Assembly: GCF_002192535.1 (NCBI RefSeq)
Contig: NZ_NAIA01000003.1
Coordinates: forward strand, 277,952-341,951
Length of the DNA stretch: 64,000 nt
Direction of reading: 5' to 3'
Source: Polynucleobacter hirudinilacicola
GTDB lineage: Bacteria > Pseudomonadota > Gammaproteobacteria > Burkholderiales > Burkholderiaceae
Shown here one piece after another: positions 44,120 to 54,517 of this stretch. The notes beneath the pieces were generated by a model. It had not been told where the DNA came from. It was given only the letters and a program-made list of their open reading frames with translations, and searched no databases. Numbering within the stretch: position 1 is the stretch's first letter; every line of letters begins with the position of its first letter. The translations under genes were made by a program, and so were the position numbers.

Positions 44120-45016
44120 TTATCCCTGAGTTAGACGATTCAGGGCTTCACGGTACTTTTCAGCGGTCTTTTTAATTACCTCAGCAGGTAATTGGGGTGC
44201 AGGAGCGGTCTTAGGCCATAACTTGCCATTTACTTGAGCAGTTTCTAACCAATCACGCACAAATTGCTTGTCATATGAGGGTGGGTTTGAGCCGACATAA
44301 TAGGTTTCTGCTGGCCAGAAGCGGGAAGAATCTGCAGTGAGAATCTCATCCATCAAAACCAATTGACCGGCATCATCCAAACCAAACTCAAACTTGGTAT
44401 CGGCAATGATGATTCCGCGGGTAGCGGCATATTCAGAAGCTTGTTGATAGAGGCGAATACTGACTTCACGAATTTGATTAGCTAATTTCTCACCAATCAA
44501 CTCCACCACCTTCTCAAAAGAAATATTTTCATCATGCTGACCAAACTCAGCCTTAGCAGCGGGAGTAAAAATAGGTTCAGGTAATTTTTGGGCGTTCTCA
44601 AGACCAGCTGGCAATGAAATTCCGCAAACCTTACCTGTATCTTGATAGTCTTTCCAGCCGCTCCCAGCTAAATAGCCACGCACAACTGCCTCTACCAAAA
44701 TAGGCTTTAAGCGCTTAGCAACGACTGCGCGACCTCTCACTTGAGAAACCTCATCAGGTGCAACTACTGTGGCTGGATCAATTCCAGTCAAGTGATTAGG
44801 AATTACTTCAGCTAACTTATCAAACCAAAAATTAGCCATTTGGTTCAGCACAACACCCTTCTCTGGAATGGGTTCACCCATCACGACATCAAATGCAGAC
44901 AAGCGATCGGTAGTAATCATCAAAAGTTTGTCATCGCCTAAGGCATAGACATCACGCACCTTACCTTTAGATAGCAAAGGCAAAGACTTTATGGAGGTGG
45001 CGTACAAAGAGGGCAT
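44120..45016 (-). CDS. purC: Phosphoribosylaminoimidazole-succinocarboxamide synthase
   Basis: Joins aspartate to CAIR to give SAICAR. The 298-residue protein has [14 protein letters not shown] near residue 15, [18 protein letters not shown] near residue 37, [14 protein letters not shown] near residue 108 and DTKFEFGLD near residue 205. It is of the longer beta-/gammaproteobacterial-plus-eukaryote-like type at about 300 residues, not the 237-residue E. coli form. It lies between fba and purE in the operon. Confidence 0.95.
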   Translation of the reverse strand: MPSLYATSIKSLPLLSKGKVRDVYALGDDKLLMITTDRLSAFDVVMGEPIPEKGVVLNQMANFWFDKLAEVIPNHLTGIDPATVVAPDEVSQVRGRAVVAKRLKPILVEAVVRGYLAGSGWKDYQDTGKVCGISLPAGLENAQKLPEPIFTPAAKAEFGQHDENISFEKVVELIGEKLANQIREVSIRLYQQASEYAATRGIIIADTKFEFGLDDAGQLVLMDEILTADSSRFWPAETYYVGSNPPSYDKQFVRDWLETAQVNGKLWPKTAPAPQLPAEVIKKTAEKYREALNRLTQG

Positions 45017-45023
45017 ATTTAAT

Positions 45024-46088
45024 TCACTTCACGATCTGAGTTAGTTTGCCGCTCTTATAAAGTTCAGCCATTTTTTCCAAGGGAATAGGTTTGATTTTGG
45101 ATGCTTGCCCAGCAGACCCAAAGGCCTGAAAGCGCGCAATACAGACCTTCTTGGCTGCCTCACGTGCTGGTTTCAGATAATCACGCGGGTCAAACTTACT
45201 TGGGTTCTCAATGAAATAGCGACGAATTGCGCCAGTCATTGCTAAACGAATATCGGTATCAATATTGATCTTACGAACACCATTCTTAATGCCCTCTTGA
45301 ATTTCCTCCACTGGCACGCCATAAGTCTCTTTCATATCACCACCGAATTGACGAATCTCAGCAAGCAGTTCTTGTGGAACACTTGAGGAGCCGTGCATTA
45401 CCAAATGTGTATTCGGGATACGTGTATGGATTTCTTTAATACGATCGATTGCTAAAATATCACCGGTTGGCTTTTTGGTGAACTTGTATGCACCATGACT
45501 TGTACCAATCGCGATTGCCAAAGCATCGCACTGAGTAGCTTTTACAAAGTCAGCAGCTTGCTCTACGTCTGTTAATAACTGCTCACGTGTCATCTTGCCA
45601 TCAGCGCCATGACCATCTTCCTTGTCACCCTGCATCGTCTCTAAAGAGCCCAATACGCCAAGCTCGGCTTCTACAGTAACCCCAATTGAATGAGAAAACT
45701 TCACGACCTCCTTAGAAACATCGATGTTGTACTCGTAGCTTGCAACTGTTTTACCGTCAGCCTCGAGCGAGCCGTCCATCATGACACTGGTAAAGCCACT
45801 CTTAATTGCTGCCATACAGACCGCTGGGCTTTGGCCATGATCTTGATGCATCACCACTGGAATATGAGGATAGGCTTCCACTGCTGCAGAAATTAAATGA
45901 CGTAAGAAGGCTTCACCAGCATATTTTCGTGCACCTGCTGATGCCTGCATGATGACTGGGGAGTCAGCCTCATTGGCTGCTTCCATAATCGCAGTCACCT
46001 GCTCTAAGTTATTGACATTAAATGCTGGCAAGCCATAACCATTTTCAGCCGCATGATCCAAGAGTTGTCGTAAAGATACTAAAGCCAT
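45024..46088 (-). CDS. fba: Fructose-bisphosphate aldolase, class II (CbbA-like)
   Basis: Zinc-dependent aldolase of glycolysis/gluconeogenesis. The 354-residue protein begins [19 protein letters not shown] and has the zinc motif [22 protein letters not shown] near residue 78, GTSHGAYKF near residue 173, [13 protein letters not shown] near residue 213 and [15 protein letters not shown] near residue 254. The sequence and length suit the Calvin-cycle subtype (CbbA), used for ordinary glycolysis in many Burkholderiales without RuBisCO. Operon position is between pyk and purC. Confidence 0.95.
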   Translation of the reverse strand: MALVSLRQLLDHAAENGYGLPAFNVNNLEQVTAIMEAANEADSPVIMQASAGARKYAGEAFLRHLISAAVEAYPHIPVVMHQDHGQSPAVCMAAIKSGFTSVMMDGSLEADGKTVASYEYNIDVSKEVVKFSHSIGVTVEAELGVLGSLETMQGDKEDGHGADGKMTREQLLTDVEQAADFVKATQCDALAIAIGTSHGAYKFTKKPTGDILAIDRIKEIHTRIPNTHLVMHGSSSVPQELLAEIRQFGGDMKETYGVPVEEIQEGIKNGVRKINIDTDIRLAMTGAIRRYFIENPSKFDPRDYLKPAREAAKKVCIARFQAFGSAGQASKIKPIPLEKMAELYKSGKLTQIVK

Positions 46089-46134
46089 GGTGTTCTCTTA
46101 ATAGATATAGATAAATAGTTAATCGATGTACAAA

Positions 46135-47571
46135 TTACTTCACGTGAATAATTTTGAGATTATTGGTGCCGCCGGGTTCACCCATTGGCTCACCTGATGT
46201 CAATACCACAGCGTCGCCCTTTTTAACGGCGCCAGCCTTTTTCAAACAAGCTTCTACTTCCTGCAAGGCAGTATCCCGGTCCTTGGTGTAATCCAAACCA
46301 ATCGGCGTGACATTACGGTAGGTACTCAATGCTCTTTGGGTCGCAATCTTTGAAGTTAAAGCAAAGATAGGCACATGAATGTTATGGCGACTCATCCAAA
46401 TTGCAGTTGATCCAGAGTCCGTGAGAGCGGCAATAGCATTTGCATGCAAATGATGCGCAGTAAATAAAGCGCCCAAAGCAATCGTTTGATCAATGCGGGC
46501 AAAGGTTTGATCTAAAAAGTCTGTGTCTAATTTCACAGGATCTGATTTCTCGGCCTCAACACAAATTTCTGCCATCGCTTTAATCGTTTGCACTGGATAG
46601 GAGCCTGCTGCAGATTCCGCTGAAAGCATTACTGCATCTGTACCATCCAATACGGCATTCGCTACGTCACTGACTTCAGCGCGGGTAGGCACTGGAGCAT
46701 TGATCATGGACTCCATCATTTGCGTTGCAGTAATCGTAAATTTATCTGCCTCACGAGCCCAAGCAATCATCCGTTTTTGTAATGCTGGCACTGCGGCATT
46801 TCCAACCTCAATTGCAAGGTCGCCACGAGCAACCATAATGCCGTCACTTTGAGCAATGATGCTTTTGAGCGCTTCAGGCTCAATTGCTTCCGCGCGCTCA
46901 ACTTTAGCGATGGTTCTTACCTTACCAACGCCATATTTAGCACTAGCAGCATCAGCCAGTTTTCGGGCATATGCCATATCAGCACCATCTTTTGGAAAAC
47001 TAATCGCCAAGAAATCAACACCCATGGCGATTGCAGCATCCAAATCAGAAATGTCTTTTTCGGTGAGGGCGGGTGCAGTCAAGCCACCGCCAGCACGATT
47101 AATACCCTTGTTATTCGAGAGTGGGCCGCCCTGCTCAACGAGTGTAAAAATTTCACCGCCCTTGACACTCTCAACCCGAAGAACAACTAAGCCATCATTT
47201 AACAAGAGGCGATCACCAGGCTTCACATCACTAGGCAACTCTTTGTAATCGAGTCCTACACGGCCTTGATCACCAAGCTCACAAGCAACATCCAGAATAA
47301 ATTTTTCACCTTCTTTGAGAAGAATTTTGCTCTCTACAAATTTACCTACACGTATTTTGGGTCCTTGCAGGTCAGCCATGATGCCAACCTCTTTACCCAC
47401 CTCGGCAGATATGCTCCTCACCAAATCATGACGTGCCTTGTGGTCTGCGACTGTACCGTGCGAGAAGTTCATGCGTACGACATCAACGCCTGCGCGAATC
47501 ATCTCGCGCAATACTTCAGGCTTCTCAGATGCAGGTCCCAGTGTTGCAATAATTTTTGTAGCTCGTAACAT
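46135..47571 (-). CDS. pyk: Pyruvate kinase
   Basis: Final ATP-yielding step of glycolysis. The 478-residue protein starts MLRATKIIATLGPASEKPE and contains VRMNFSHGT, IMADLQGPKIRVG near residue 63, the active-site signature IMVARGDLAIEVG near residue 245, TATQMMESMINAPVPTRAEV near residue 280, and the C-terminal allosteric domain. The order pgk-pyk-fba puts three glycolytic genes in one transcript. Confidence 0.97.
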   Translation of the reverse strand: MLRATKIIATLGPASEKPEVLREMIRAGVDVVRMNFSHGTVADHKARHDLVRSISAEVGKEVGIMADLQGPKIRVGKFVESKILLKEGEKFILDVACELGDQGRVGLDYKELPSDVKPGDRLLLNDGLVVLRVESVKGGEIFTLVEQGGPLSNNKGINRAGGGLTAPALTEKDISDLDAAIAMGVDFLAISFPKDGADMAYARKLADAASAKYGVGKVRTIAKVERAEAIEPEALKSIIAQSDGIMVARGDLAIEVGNAAVPALQKRMIAWAREADKFTITATQMMESMINAPVPTRAEVSDVANAVLDGTDAVMLSAESAAGSYPVQTIKAMAEICVEAEKSDPVKLDTDFLDQTFARIDQTIALGALFTAHHLHANAIAALTDSGSTAIWMSRHNIHVPIFALTSKIATQRALSTYRNVTPIGLDYTKDRDTALQEVEACLKKAGAVKKGDAVVLTSGEPMGEPGGTNNLKIIHVK

Positions 47572-47573
47572 AT

Positions 47574-48785
47574 TTACCCTTTCGCTCTTTCAGCAAGTAC
47601 CGCAAAGGCTGGCAAAGTTTTACCCTCGAGGAATTCCAAGAAAGCGCCTCCACCAGTTGAGATGTAATCCACTTGATTTTCAATACCGTATTTAGCAATT
47701 GCTGCCAATGTATCGCCACCACCTGCAATTGAGAACGCGGGTGAATGCGCAATGGCTGCGGCCAGCATTTTCGTGCCACCGCCAAATTGATCAATTTCAA
47801 ATACGCCCAATGGGCCATTCCACACAATCGTGCCAGCATGTGCAAGCATTGTGGAAAGGCGCGCGGCAGTCTTGGGGCCAATGTCCAAAATCATGTCATC
47901 TTCCGCCACCTGGTCTGAGGCTACCCGGTTTGCACGCGCCAAGGGGGAGAGCTCATTAGCAACCACAACATCTTCAGGAATAGGAACGTGTGCACCACGC
48001 TTTTCCATCAGATCCATAATTTCTCTAGCCTCATTTACTAAATCTGGCTCGGCAAGCGATTTGCCAATTGGTAAACCTTTGGCAAGCATGAAAGTATTAG
48101 CAATGCCGCCGCCAACGATTAACTCATCGACTTTTTCAGAGAGCGCTTTCAAAATAGTAAGCTTAGAAGAAACCTTAGAGCCAGCAACAATTGCCACCAA
48201 TGGACGCTTTGGACTTGCAAGTGCACGACTCAATGCATCTAACTCAGCAGCCATCAAAGGGCCGGCGCAAGCAACTGGCGCAAACTTTGCAACACCATGA
48301 GTAGTTGCCTCAGCACGATGCGCAGTACCAAATGCATCGTTCACATATACATCACATAGAGCAGCAATCTTTTTTGCTAACTCATCATTATTCTTTTTCT
48401 CGCCCACATTAAGGCGACAGTTTTCTAGAAGAACTATTTCACCTGGATTAACTTCAAATCCGCCATCTACCCAATTGCTGATGAGTGGAACTTTGCGATG
48501 AAGCAAATTAGCAATGCGGTCAGCTACTGGAGCCAAGCTATCTTCAGATTTAAATTGGCCTTCAGTTGGACGACCAAGGTGCGAAGTCACCATCACAGCA
48601 GCGCCAGCATCTAGACACATCTGCACCGCAGGCATCGAAGCCCGAATACGAGTGTCTTCAGTAATATTGCCAGCCTCATCCTGAGGCACATTGAGATCGG
48701 CACGAATCAGAACCCGCTTTCCCTTCAATTGGCCTGATTGAGCTAATTCACTTAGACGTTTAACTTGAAATAAGGATTCCGGCAT
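47574..48785 (-). CDS. pgk: Phosphoglycerate kinase
   Basis: Transfers phosphate between 1,3-bisphosphoglycerate and ADP. The 403-residue protein has [16 protein letters not shown] near residue 20, [11 protein letters not shown] near residue 67, [14 protein letters not shown] near residue 150 and the C-terminal [13 protein letters not shown]. The track begins at TTG 48797; ATG 48785 gives the normal family length. First gene of the pgk-pyk-fba-purC-purE-purK-sua5 run. TAGAAT about 40 bases before the ATG is a possible -10. Confidence 0.96.
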   Translation of the reverse strand: MPESLFQVKRLSELAQSGQLKGKRVLIRADLNVPQDEAGNITEDTRIRASMPAVQMCLDAGAAVMVTSHLGRPTEGQFKSEDSLAPVADRIANLLHRKVPLISNWVDGGFEVNPGEIVLLENCRLNVGEKKNNDELAKKIAALCDVYVNDAFGTAHRAEATTHGVAKFAPVACAGPLMAAELDALSRALASPKRPLVAIVAGSKVSSKLTILKALSEKVDELIVGGGIANTFMLAKGLPIGKSLAEPDLVNEAREIMDLMEKRGAHVPIPEDVVVANELSPLARANRVASDQVAEDDMILDIGPKTAARLSTMLAHAGTIVWNGPLGVFEIDQFGGGTKMLAAAIAHSPAFSIAGGGDTLAAIAKYGIENQVDYISTGGGAFLEFLEGKTLPAFAVLAERAKG

Positions 48786-48888
48786 GAGATTGGGCAAATG
48801 AGGTGGTTTAAGGGGAATACTCCATTCTAAATCGTCTAGCCCAACTACCCCGAAGGATCTAAGCCACGTAAGGGCCTGCCTGCTCTAC

Positions 48889-48894
48889 AATAGG
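48889..48894 (+). promoter_or_regulatory. Possible -10 box for ilvE
   Basis: TACAAT (5/6 match) lies about 80 bases before the ilvE start in a 188-base gap divergent from pgk. No clear -35 partner is seen. The leader between it and ilvE is GC-rich and holds no gene. Confidence 0.35.
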
Positions 48895-48973
48895 GGCTTG
48901 GACGCATTTTGGGTCTGGGGCCATAAACCCTCCCTCGGCGACCCGATTAACCAGATACAAAAAGGTAGAGAAA

Positions 48974-49897
48974 ATGTCGATGTCTGACCGCGATGGCTTT
49001 ATTTGGTCCGATGGGAAGCTTATTCCCTGGCGTGAGGCCAATATTCATGTCCTAACCCATAGTTTGCACTACGGCATGGGCGTTTTTGAAGGCATTCGCG
49101 CCTACAAAACCCCCCAAGGCACAGCTATTTTCCGCCTCCCAGAGCACGTAAAGCGCCTCTTCAATGGCACCAAGATTTTCCAAATGAATATGCCTTACAG
49201 CCAAGAGGTGATTACCAAGGCAATTATTGAAGTGGTTAATAGCAATAAGCTCGAGGCTTGCTATATCCGCCCAATCATTTTCATCGGCTCCCAAAAGCTT
49301 GGCATCTCCCCTAAAGGCAATAGTATTCATACTGCGATTGCTGCCTGGGAATGGGGTGCTTATTTAGGTGAGGATGGTCTGAATAAAGGTATTCGCGTAA
49401 AGACTTCGTCATTTACTCGCCACTTTGTAAATTCTTCACTCGTTCGCGCTAAAGCCTCTGGCTATTACATCAACTCTATTTTGGCCAATCAGGAAGTAAC
49501 CGCCAATGGATATGACGAAGCGCTATTGCTAGATACCGAGGGTTATGTATCCGAGGGTTCTGGCGAGAACCTGTTCATGATTCGTAATGGTATTGTGTAT
49601 ACGCCTGACTTAGCGTCCTGCTTAGACGGCATCACTCGTGATTCTGTCATTCAAATTGCCAAGGATCTTGGCTATGAAGTTCGTGAAAAACGATTGACAC
49701 GTGATGAAGTTTATTCTGCAGATGAAGCCTTCTTCACTGGCACCGCAGCTGAAGTAACTCCAATTCGCGAATTAGATGATCGCTCTATTGGGGATGGCAA
49801 GCGTGGTCCGATTACTGAGCAAATTCAGAAAACGTATTTTGATGCGGTATATGGCAGAAATGATCAATACAAATCTTGGCTCACCTACGTTAAGTAA
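48974..49897 (+). CDS. ilvE: Branched-chain amino acid aminotransferase
   Basis: PLP-dependent class IV aminotransferase for valine, leucine and isoleucine. The 307-residue protein has THSLHYGMGVFEGIRAYKT near residue 26, the PLP lysine in VRAKASGYYINSILANQEV near residue 156, and the class IV signature VSEGSGENLFMIRNG near residue 191 with FFTGTAAEVTPI near residue 255. AGGTAGAG precedes the ATG. The zinc-finger and waaF genes follow. Confidence 0.95.
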   Translation: MSMSDRDGFIWSDGKLIPWREANIHVLTHSLHYGMGVFEGIRAYKTPQGTAIFRLPEHVKRLFNGTKIFQMNMPYSQEVITKAIIEVVNSNKLEACYIRPIIFIGSQKLGISPKGNSIHTAIAAWEWGAYLGEDGLNKGIRVKTSSFTRHFVNSSLVRAKASGYYINSILANQEVTANGYDEALLLDTEGYVSEGSGENLFMIRNGIVYTPDLASCLDGITRDSVIQIAKDLGYEVREKRLTRDEVYSADEAFFTGTAAEVTPIRELDDRSIGDGKRGPITEQIQKTYFDAVYGRNDQYKSWLTYVK

Positions 49898-49911
49898 TCA
49901 GGAATAGAAAT

Positions 49912-50100
49912 ATGACTCAAGCTCAAGTTGTTATGGTGAATGGCAAAGACTTACCATTGCATTGCCCCACCAATCAAACTCCAGCCTGGAACTCGCACCC
50001 ACGAGTTTTTTTGGACATCACCAAAACTGGTGAAGCCAAGTGCCCATACTGTGGCGCTGATTACAAATTGATTCCTGGCACTGAGCCCCACGGACATTAA
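49912..50100 (+). CDS. CHCC-type zinc-finger protein
   Basis: A 62-residue protein with the zf-CHCC pattern: LHCPT (C18), NSHP (H29), and KCPYCGADYKL (two late Cys). This family is related to the NDUFS6 subunit of mitochondrial complex I; in bacteria the function is not settled. It follows ilvE by 14 bases with a Shine-Dalgarno-like GGAAT. In Burkholderiales it commonly lies between ilvE and waaF. Confidence 0.88.
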   Translation: MTQAQVVMVNGKDLPLHCPTNQTPAWNSHPRVFLDITKTGEAKCPYCGADYKLIPGTEPHGH

Positions 50101-50146
50101 GCCCTATCAGCGCCTCTTCAAGAGGCGCTGAGTCGGGATACAACAC

Positions 50147-51181
50147 ATGCACAGTATTCTGATCATCGCCCCTAACTGGATTGGGGATGCGGTAACCACT
50201 CAGCCCTTGCTGGCCAATCTCAAAGTTCTTTATCCAGGCTCCAAAATTGATGTACTTGCCAGTAGTTGGGTGGCTCCGATCTATCGTGCCTGCGCAGAAG
50301 TGCATCAAGTAACTGAAGTAAAATTTGAGCACCGCAAACTGCAATGGGACTTACGCAAGCAATTAGCTAGAGAGATTAAAGCTAAAAATTATCAAGCCTG
50401 TTTTGTGTTGCCGAATAGCTTCAAGTCTGCACTTATTCCTTGGCTTGCCAATATCCCTTTTCGAATTGGCTATCGCGGAGAATTGCGTTTTGCGCTCATT
50501 AATCTAGCACTAGATAATCCAAGCAAAATTAACCGTCCCCCAATGGTAGAGCACTACTCGGCGCTCAGCGAACTTCTCAAAGATAGCGAATCGCTTCCAT
50601 TGACTCAGTTAGCTCCTAAGCTCAACGTTTCCAGCTCAGCAAAACAGTCTGTTCAAAATAAATTACAAAGCGCCAACATCAGTAGTGACTTAATTTATGT
50701 AATGTGCCCAGGCGCGGAATACGGGCCCACGAAACGTTGGCCTACTGAGCACTTCGCGATACTCGCACAAAAGCTCATCGCCGAAAATCCAAATATTCAG
50801 ATAGTACTTTTGGGCAGCAAAAGTGATCATGTCCTTGGCCAAGAAATTACCTCCCAGGCACAACTGAACAGCAATATTCATAACTGGTGTGGCAATACTT
50901 CCTTAGATGAGGCAATCGCCCTGATTGGTATGAGCAAAGCAGTGATCAGCAACGATTCAGGCTTGATGCATATTGCAGCCGCGCTCAATACCCCCCAGAT
51001 TGCCATCTTTGGCTCTAGTGACCCTGCCCATACGCCCCCTTTATCCGATAGGGCTCGGGTTATTTGGCTGAATATGCCTTGCAGCCCATGCCATAAACGA
51101 GAGTGTCCATTAGGTCACTTGCGGTGCCTAAAAGACATACTGCCGGAACAAGTTTTAGCTACACTCAATACATTGAAATAA
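50147..51181 (+). CDS. waaF: Lipopolysaccharide heptosyltransferase II
   Basis: GT9-family enzyme that adds the second heptose of the LPS inner core. The 344-residue protein begins ILIIAPNWIGDAVTTQPLLA, has CPGAEYGPTKRWPTEHFA near residue 186 and the C-terminal ISNDSGLMHIAAALNTPQIAIFGSSDP near residue 265, followed by the CSPCHKRECPLGHLRCL cysteine cluster typical of WaaF. No clear Shine-Dalgarno. Together with waaA it shows that core LPS is made. Confidence 0.94.
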   Translation: MHSILIIAPNWIGDAVTTQPLLANLKVLYPGSKIDVLASSWVAPIYRACAEVHQVTEVKFEHRKLQWDLRKQLAREIKAKNYQACFVLPNSFKSALIPWLANIPFRIGYRGELRFALINLALDNPSKINRPPMVEHYSALSELLKDSESLPLTQLAPKLNVSSSAKQSVQNKLQSANISSDLIYVMCPGAEYGPTKRWPTEHFAILAQKLIAENPNIQIVLLGSKSDHVLGQEITSQAQLNSNIHNWCGNTSLDEAIALIGMSKAVISNDSGLMHIAAALNTPQIAIFGSSDPAHTPPLSDRARVIWLNMPCSPCHKRECPLGHLRCLKDILPEQVLATLNTLK

Positions 51182-51200
51182 TGACTCGGAAAAGTAAGTG

Positions 51201-51635
51201 ATGACCAAACTTGCAAGACTCTTTCACAATGCTGATGAAGTTGTAGACGCCTGGCGAGATGCATTGCGCCATCGCGATGTCAAAAGTGCATTAGATATCT
51301 GGCTTGATGATGACTCCATTACTTGCGTGCTGCCGGAAGGTCATCGTCTAAGTGGTCATGCAGAAATTCGTAAAGGCTTAGAGAGACTTTTATCTAAGCA
51401 GCCATTATTTTTAGAGCCGATTGCCTGTATTAGTCACTCCATTCCAGGGGCTGCTATTTACGATACCACTGAAGCAGTCCATCTCAGAGCCGATCAGGTA
51501 GAAGCCGAGTTTTTCTTAAACATCACTCTCGTGCTCTTACAAGACAGTCAAGGCTGGCGCATCGCACACCTGCACGCCAGCCGCTCTACCGAAGATACTT
51601 TTGACGCACCCTCCACCCCTCACGGCCTGCATTAA
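51201..51635 (+). CDS. NTF2/SnoaL-like protein
   Basis: A 144-residue protein with the cone-shaped NTF2-like pattern: an N-terminal helix (ADEVVDAWRDALRHRDVKSALDIW), GHAEIRKGLERLL near residue 55, and the C-terminal strands with LVLLQDSQGWRIAHLHAS. Relatives are ketosteroid isomerase-like or DUF4440 proteins with no fixed function. The track uses GTG 51198; the adjacent ATG 51201 is preferred. It follows waaF by 19 bases. Confidence 0.82.
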   Translation: MTKLARLFHNADEVVDAWRDALRHRDVKSALDIWLDDDSITCVLPEGHRLSGHAEIRKGLERLLSKQPLFLEPIACISHSIPGAAIYDTTEAVHLRADQVEAEFFLNITLVLLQDSQGWRIAHLHASRSTEDTFDAPSTPHGLH

Positions 51636-51643
51636 AAATCAAA

Positions 51644-52267
51644 ATGGATGAGCAAGTATTACGGTCGCTCATCAAGTGGCCTAATGTACCGGATTGCTTT
51701 GGTTGGCTTGCCTTAGATCGACGAGGACAGTGGCGCATGCGTGATGAATTCGCGCAGCAAAATAAATTGCCTGGCCAAGTAATTACTCATATAGCTTTAA
51801 ATGAATTTATCTCCAGAAACTATGCCTGCGATAGCTTAGGAAGGTACTTTTTCCAGAATGGTCCGCAACGTGTATTTGTCACACTCGATGCTACACCCTG
51901 GGTTGTCCGCATCACACCAAGCAACAGTGGCTTGGAGCTGCTCACACAATGCAATACTGCAATAGAAGCAAGTGGCGCCTTCAGTGATGAGAGCGGAAAT
52001 ATCTACATCCTTGGAAAACTGAAACAACTCACTTACAAAGAGAAAAATGCAGGGCAGTTTTCTACAGAAGATTGTCAAACCGTAGCACTTTTACATGATC
52101 ACGACTTAGATCATTTTTCTCGGCTGGCGACACTGCATGAAGAAGCTTGTAGTTTTGGTGGATCATGGCTTTGGCAAGACAAACAATTACCTTTAGATCC
52201 AATCCATTCGGAAGAGCTTGCCGATCGTTTTGATTTCATTACAAAGCCAAGCGATATCCAGCTCTAG
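51644..52267 (+). CDS. Conserved hypothetical protein
   Basis: A 207-residue soluble protein that I do not recognise. It has no signal peptide or membrane helix, a regular mixed alpha/beta composition, and a metal-ligand-like LLHDHDLDHFS segment near residue 150. It follows the NTF2-like gene by eight bases, so the two are likely co-transcribed and may be functionally linked. Its last four bases overlap the convergent protease gene. Base and codon use look like the neighbours, so recent transfer is not indicated. Confidence 0.8.
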   Translation: MDEQVLRSLIKWPNVPDCFGWLALDRRGQWRMRDEFAQQNKLPGQVITHIALNEFISRNYACDSLGRYFFQNGPQRVFVTLDATPWVVRITPSNSGLELLTQCNTAIEASGAFSDESGNIYILGKLKQLTYKEKNAGQFSTEDCQTVALLHDHDLDHFSRLATLHEEACSFGGSWLWQDKQLPLDPIHSEELADRFDFITKPSDIQL

Positions 52268-53964
52268 CCCGGAATTTTGCCCTGCTCCTTGAGCTCATCT
52301 TGATATTGTCTTTGCATTTCTCGTAAGCGAGCATCAATACTAGAGCCTTGATAGTAGTCAGAGCCACCTGCTGAACGAGCAATCTTTAATTGTTCAATGG
52401 CTGATGGCCAAGCTCCTTCAAGCGCATATTTTTCTCCAAGTGCAAAATGACGCATTGGCACATTCTTAGCCTGATCGTAAGCTTTTGATAACAAACTCCA
52501 CCAGACAATCTCATTTGGCTGAATTCGAGTCCGTGCTTTGAGCCAGGTAATTGCCTCATTGGTTCGACCAAGCGCTAAATTGGCATTAATCATGGCTGCT
52601 CCAGCGGCATAGGACTGGGGATAAGCTCGCAAGGTGGCTTGTGCAATCTGCAAAGCTTCTTCACCCTTACCTTTAGCCAAAACCAATTCAGATGCAGTGA
52701 TGTCCAAGGATAAGCTTTGCCGTTGAATCGGTGAACCTGGGGCACTAGAGGCCTGGGCTAAATTACGGGCTTGCTGCAAATATCCTTCTACCTGATCTAT
52801 CTTACCCTGACGTTGTGCAATAAGAGCTAAACCATAAAAGCCCTCCATTTGTTTACCAGCTTGAGATTGCTTACTCAAGCTTTCAAAGGTATTTTTAAGA
52901 TCGTACATACCGCTAGAAGTGCCCGACTGCTCCATACGAGCTCTTGCTTTAATGAAATAAAACTCTACTGCTGTCGGAACATTACGCGTAGCAACCCGTC
53001 TTGCTCGATCTTGCATATCAGCAATGCGATCGGTTGTTAAGGGGTGGGTTCGTACGTAAGCTGGAACGCCTTTATCCATCACGCCAGTTGCTCTTTGTAA
53101 GCGCTGAAAGAAGCCTGGGGCACCGTTGACATCGTATCCACTAGCCTCCAAAATCTGAAAGCCGACACGATCTGCCTCACGCTCAGCATCTCTAGAATAA
53201 GAAAGTTGATTATCGATGGCCATTGCCTGTCCGCCCTGCATCAAACCTGCGGCGGCCGAAGGGTTACGAGACATCGCCAATGCCCCAAGCACCATACCCG
53301 CAATAGCAATCATCGTGTTGGTAGATTGCTTATCCATTTGGCGTGCGAGGTGACGTTGTAATACGTGCCCAGTTTCATGACCCATGACTGAGGCCACTTC
53401 TGAATCTGTTTCTGCACTCACCAGCAAACCCGTATGAAATCCAATGAAGCCGCCGGGCAAAGCAAACGCATTGATGCTACTGTCTTTGACTGCGAATACT
53501 TCAAAGTTATAAGCGCCACTACCTTGCTCATTGGCGCCGCCAAGCTGCAATTGTTTAGCAGCCTGCAATAAACGACGCTCCATCGCATTTAAAAAATCAT
53601 AGATCGGTAGGTCATTAGAAAAATCAGGGTCAGGACGAATTTGACGCATGATCATTTCGCCATATTTTCGTTCGTCAATTCGGCTAAGAGAGTCCCCTCC
53701 AGGATCACCCATATCGGGCAAGATAATATTAGGCTGTACCTTTAGGGTGTTGCGAGCCGGCAACTTGGAGGACTGAGCCTCTGGAGACTGCATCGCTCGA
53801 CCGATATTTTGGACAGCCGCAGAATTACCATCCACAGAAACATCACCAACAGGTGCTGCGGCATAAGCAGGTACAACGCCCCAGCATGACAAAGCTAGCG
53901 CTAATTGAATAGCTAAAAGACGCTGCCAAAATGAGGTTTTTCTATGGAACTTTATATCCTGCAT
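52264..53964 (-). CDS. bepA: Periplasmic M48-family metalloprotease with TPR region (BepA-like)
   Basis: Predicted outer-membrane-assembly quality-control protease. The 566-residue protein has a signal peptide ([20 protein letters not shown]..., cleavage near AYA-AA, residue 36), the HExxH motif as [17 protein letters not shown] near residue 200, the third zinc ligand in [16 protein letters not shown] near residue 268, and a C-terminal TPR half (residues 350-545). It is longer than E. coli BepA (487) because of an N-terminal extension. The start is 23 bases from the divergent moaC start. Assignment to BepA over the related LoiP/YcaL is by the TPR region. Confidence 0.88.
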   Translation of the reverse strand: MQDIKFHRKTSFWQRLLAIQLALALSCWGVVPAYAAAPVGDVSVDGNSAAVQNIGRAMQSPEAQSSKLPARNTLKVQPNIILPDMGDPGGDSLSRIDERKYGEMIMRQIRPDPDFSNDLPIYDFLNAMERRLLQAAKQLQLGGANEQGSGAYNFEVFAVKDSSINAFALPGGFIGFHTGLLVSAETDSEVASVMGHETGHVLQRHLARQMDKQSTNTMIAIAGMVLGALAMSRNPSAAAGLMQGGQAMAIDNQLSYSRDAEREADRVGFQILEASGYDVNGAPGFFQRLQRATGVMDKGVPAYVRTHPLTTDRIADMQDRARRVATRNVPTAVEFYFIKARARMEQSGTSSGMYDLKNTFESLSKQSQAGKQMEGFYGLALIAQRQGKIDQVEGYLQQARNLAQASSAPGSPIQRQSLSLDITASELVLAKGKGEEALQIAQATLRAYPQSYAAGAAMINANLALGRTNEAITWLKARTRIQPNEIVWWSLLSKAYDQAKNVPMRHFALGEKYALEGAWPSAIEQLKIARSAGGSDYYQGSSIDARLREMQRQYQDELKEQGKIPG

Positions 53965-53970
53965 GTCTAT

Positions 53971-53980
53971 ATGGTAAAAC
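53971..53980. promoter_or_regulatory. Back-to-back -10-like hexamers of bepA and moaC
   Basis: In the 23-base gap, TAAAAC (53975-53980, plus) ends seven bases before the moaC ATG, and TACCAT (53976-53971, minus) ends six bases before the bepA ATG. Each is a 4/6 match. They overlap by two bases, so the two promoters, if real, would compete for polymerase. Confidence 0.3.
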
Positions 53981-53987
53981 TTATCCC

Positions 53988-54464
53988 ATGAACAAACTAA
54001 CTCATTTTGATGAAAGTGGCCAAGCCCATATGGTAAACGTGGGTGATAAAGCCTCTACCCAAAGAATCGCTATTGCCACAGGCAAGATCAGCATGCTTCC
54101 CGATACTTTCAAGATGGTTGAAGCGGGAAGTCACAAAAAGGGAGATGTATTGGGTATCGCCAGAATTGCTGGCATTCAGGCATCAAAAAAGACCTCGGAT
54201 CTTATTCCACTTTGCCATCCCCTTGCGCTAACCCACGTTAGTCTGGAGTTTCAAATCAACGCAAATGACAACAGCATTACTTGCCAAGTAAAAGCCGAAA
54301 CTACAGGCCCTACTGGCGTCGAAATGGAAGCCCTCACCGCAGTTCAGGTTGCCCTCCTTACAATCTACGATATGTGCAAAGCAGTAGACCGTGGCATGGT
54401 GATGGGTGATGTGAAACTCTTAGAGAAGAGTGGTGGCAAGAGCGGGGAGTGGAGGGCTCTTTAA
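53988..54464 (+). CDS. moaC: Cyclic pyranopterin monophosphate synthase
   Basis: Second step of molybdenum cofactor synthesis. The 158-residue protein has [18 protein letters not shown] near the start, [20 protein letters not shown] near residue 50, [14 protein letters not shown] near residue 70 and the C-terminal [24 protein letters not shown]. The track begins at 53931, but ATG 53988 gives the family start MxKLTHFD. No other moa genes are in the window. Confidence 0.94.
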   Translation: MNKLTHFDESGQAHMVNVGDKASTQRIAIATGKISMLPDTFKMVEAGSHKKGDVLGIARIAGIQASKKTSDLIPLCHPLALTHVSLEFQINANDNSITCQVKAETTGPTGVEMEALTAVQVALLTIYDMCKAVDRGMVMGDVKLLEKSGGKSGEWRAL

Positions 54465-54490
54465 AATTGGCCGCTCTAGAGTGACCAATT
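54465..54490. terminator. Possible bidirectional hairpin between moaC and the pilin gene
   Basis: AATTGG and CCAATT pair around an inner imperfect stem (CGCTC/GAGTG). No long T run follows on either strand, so termination would be modest. It lies directly after the moaC stop. Confidence 0.35.
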
Positions 54491-54517
54491 AGTTGAGCTA
54501 GCTTCTTGCTTAAATCT

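Noticed and set aside
46849-47248. Two overlapping plus-strand ORFs of 113 and 130 residues within pyk.
   Set aside because: Pyruvate kinase motifs are unambiguous on the minus strand; these are frame shadows.
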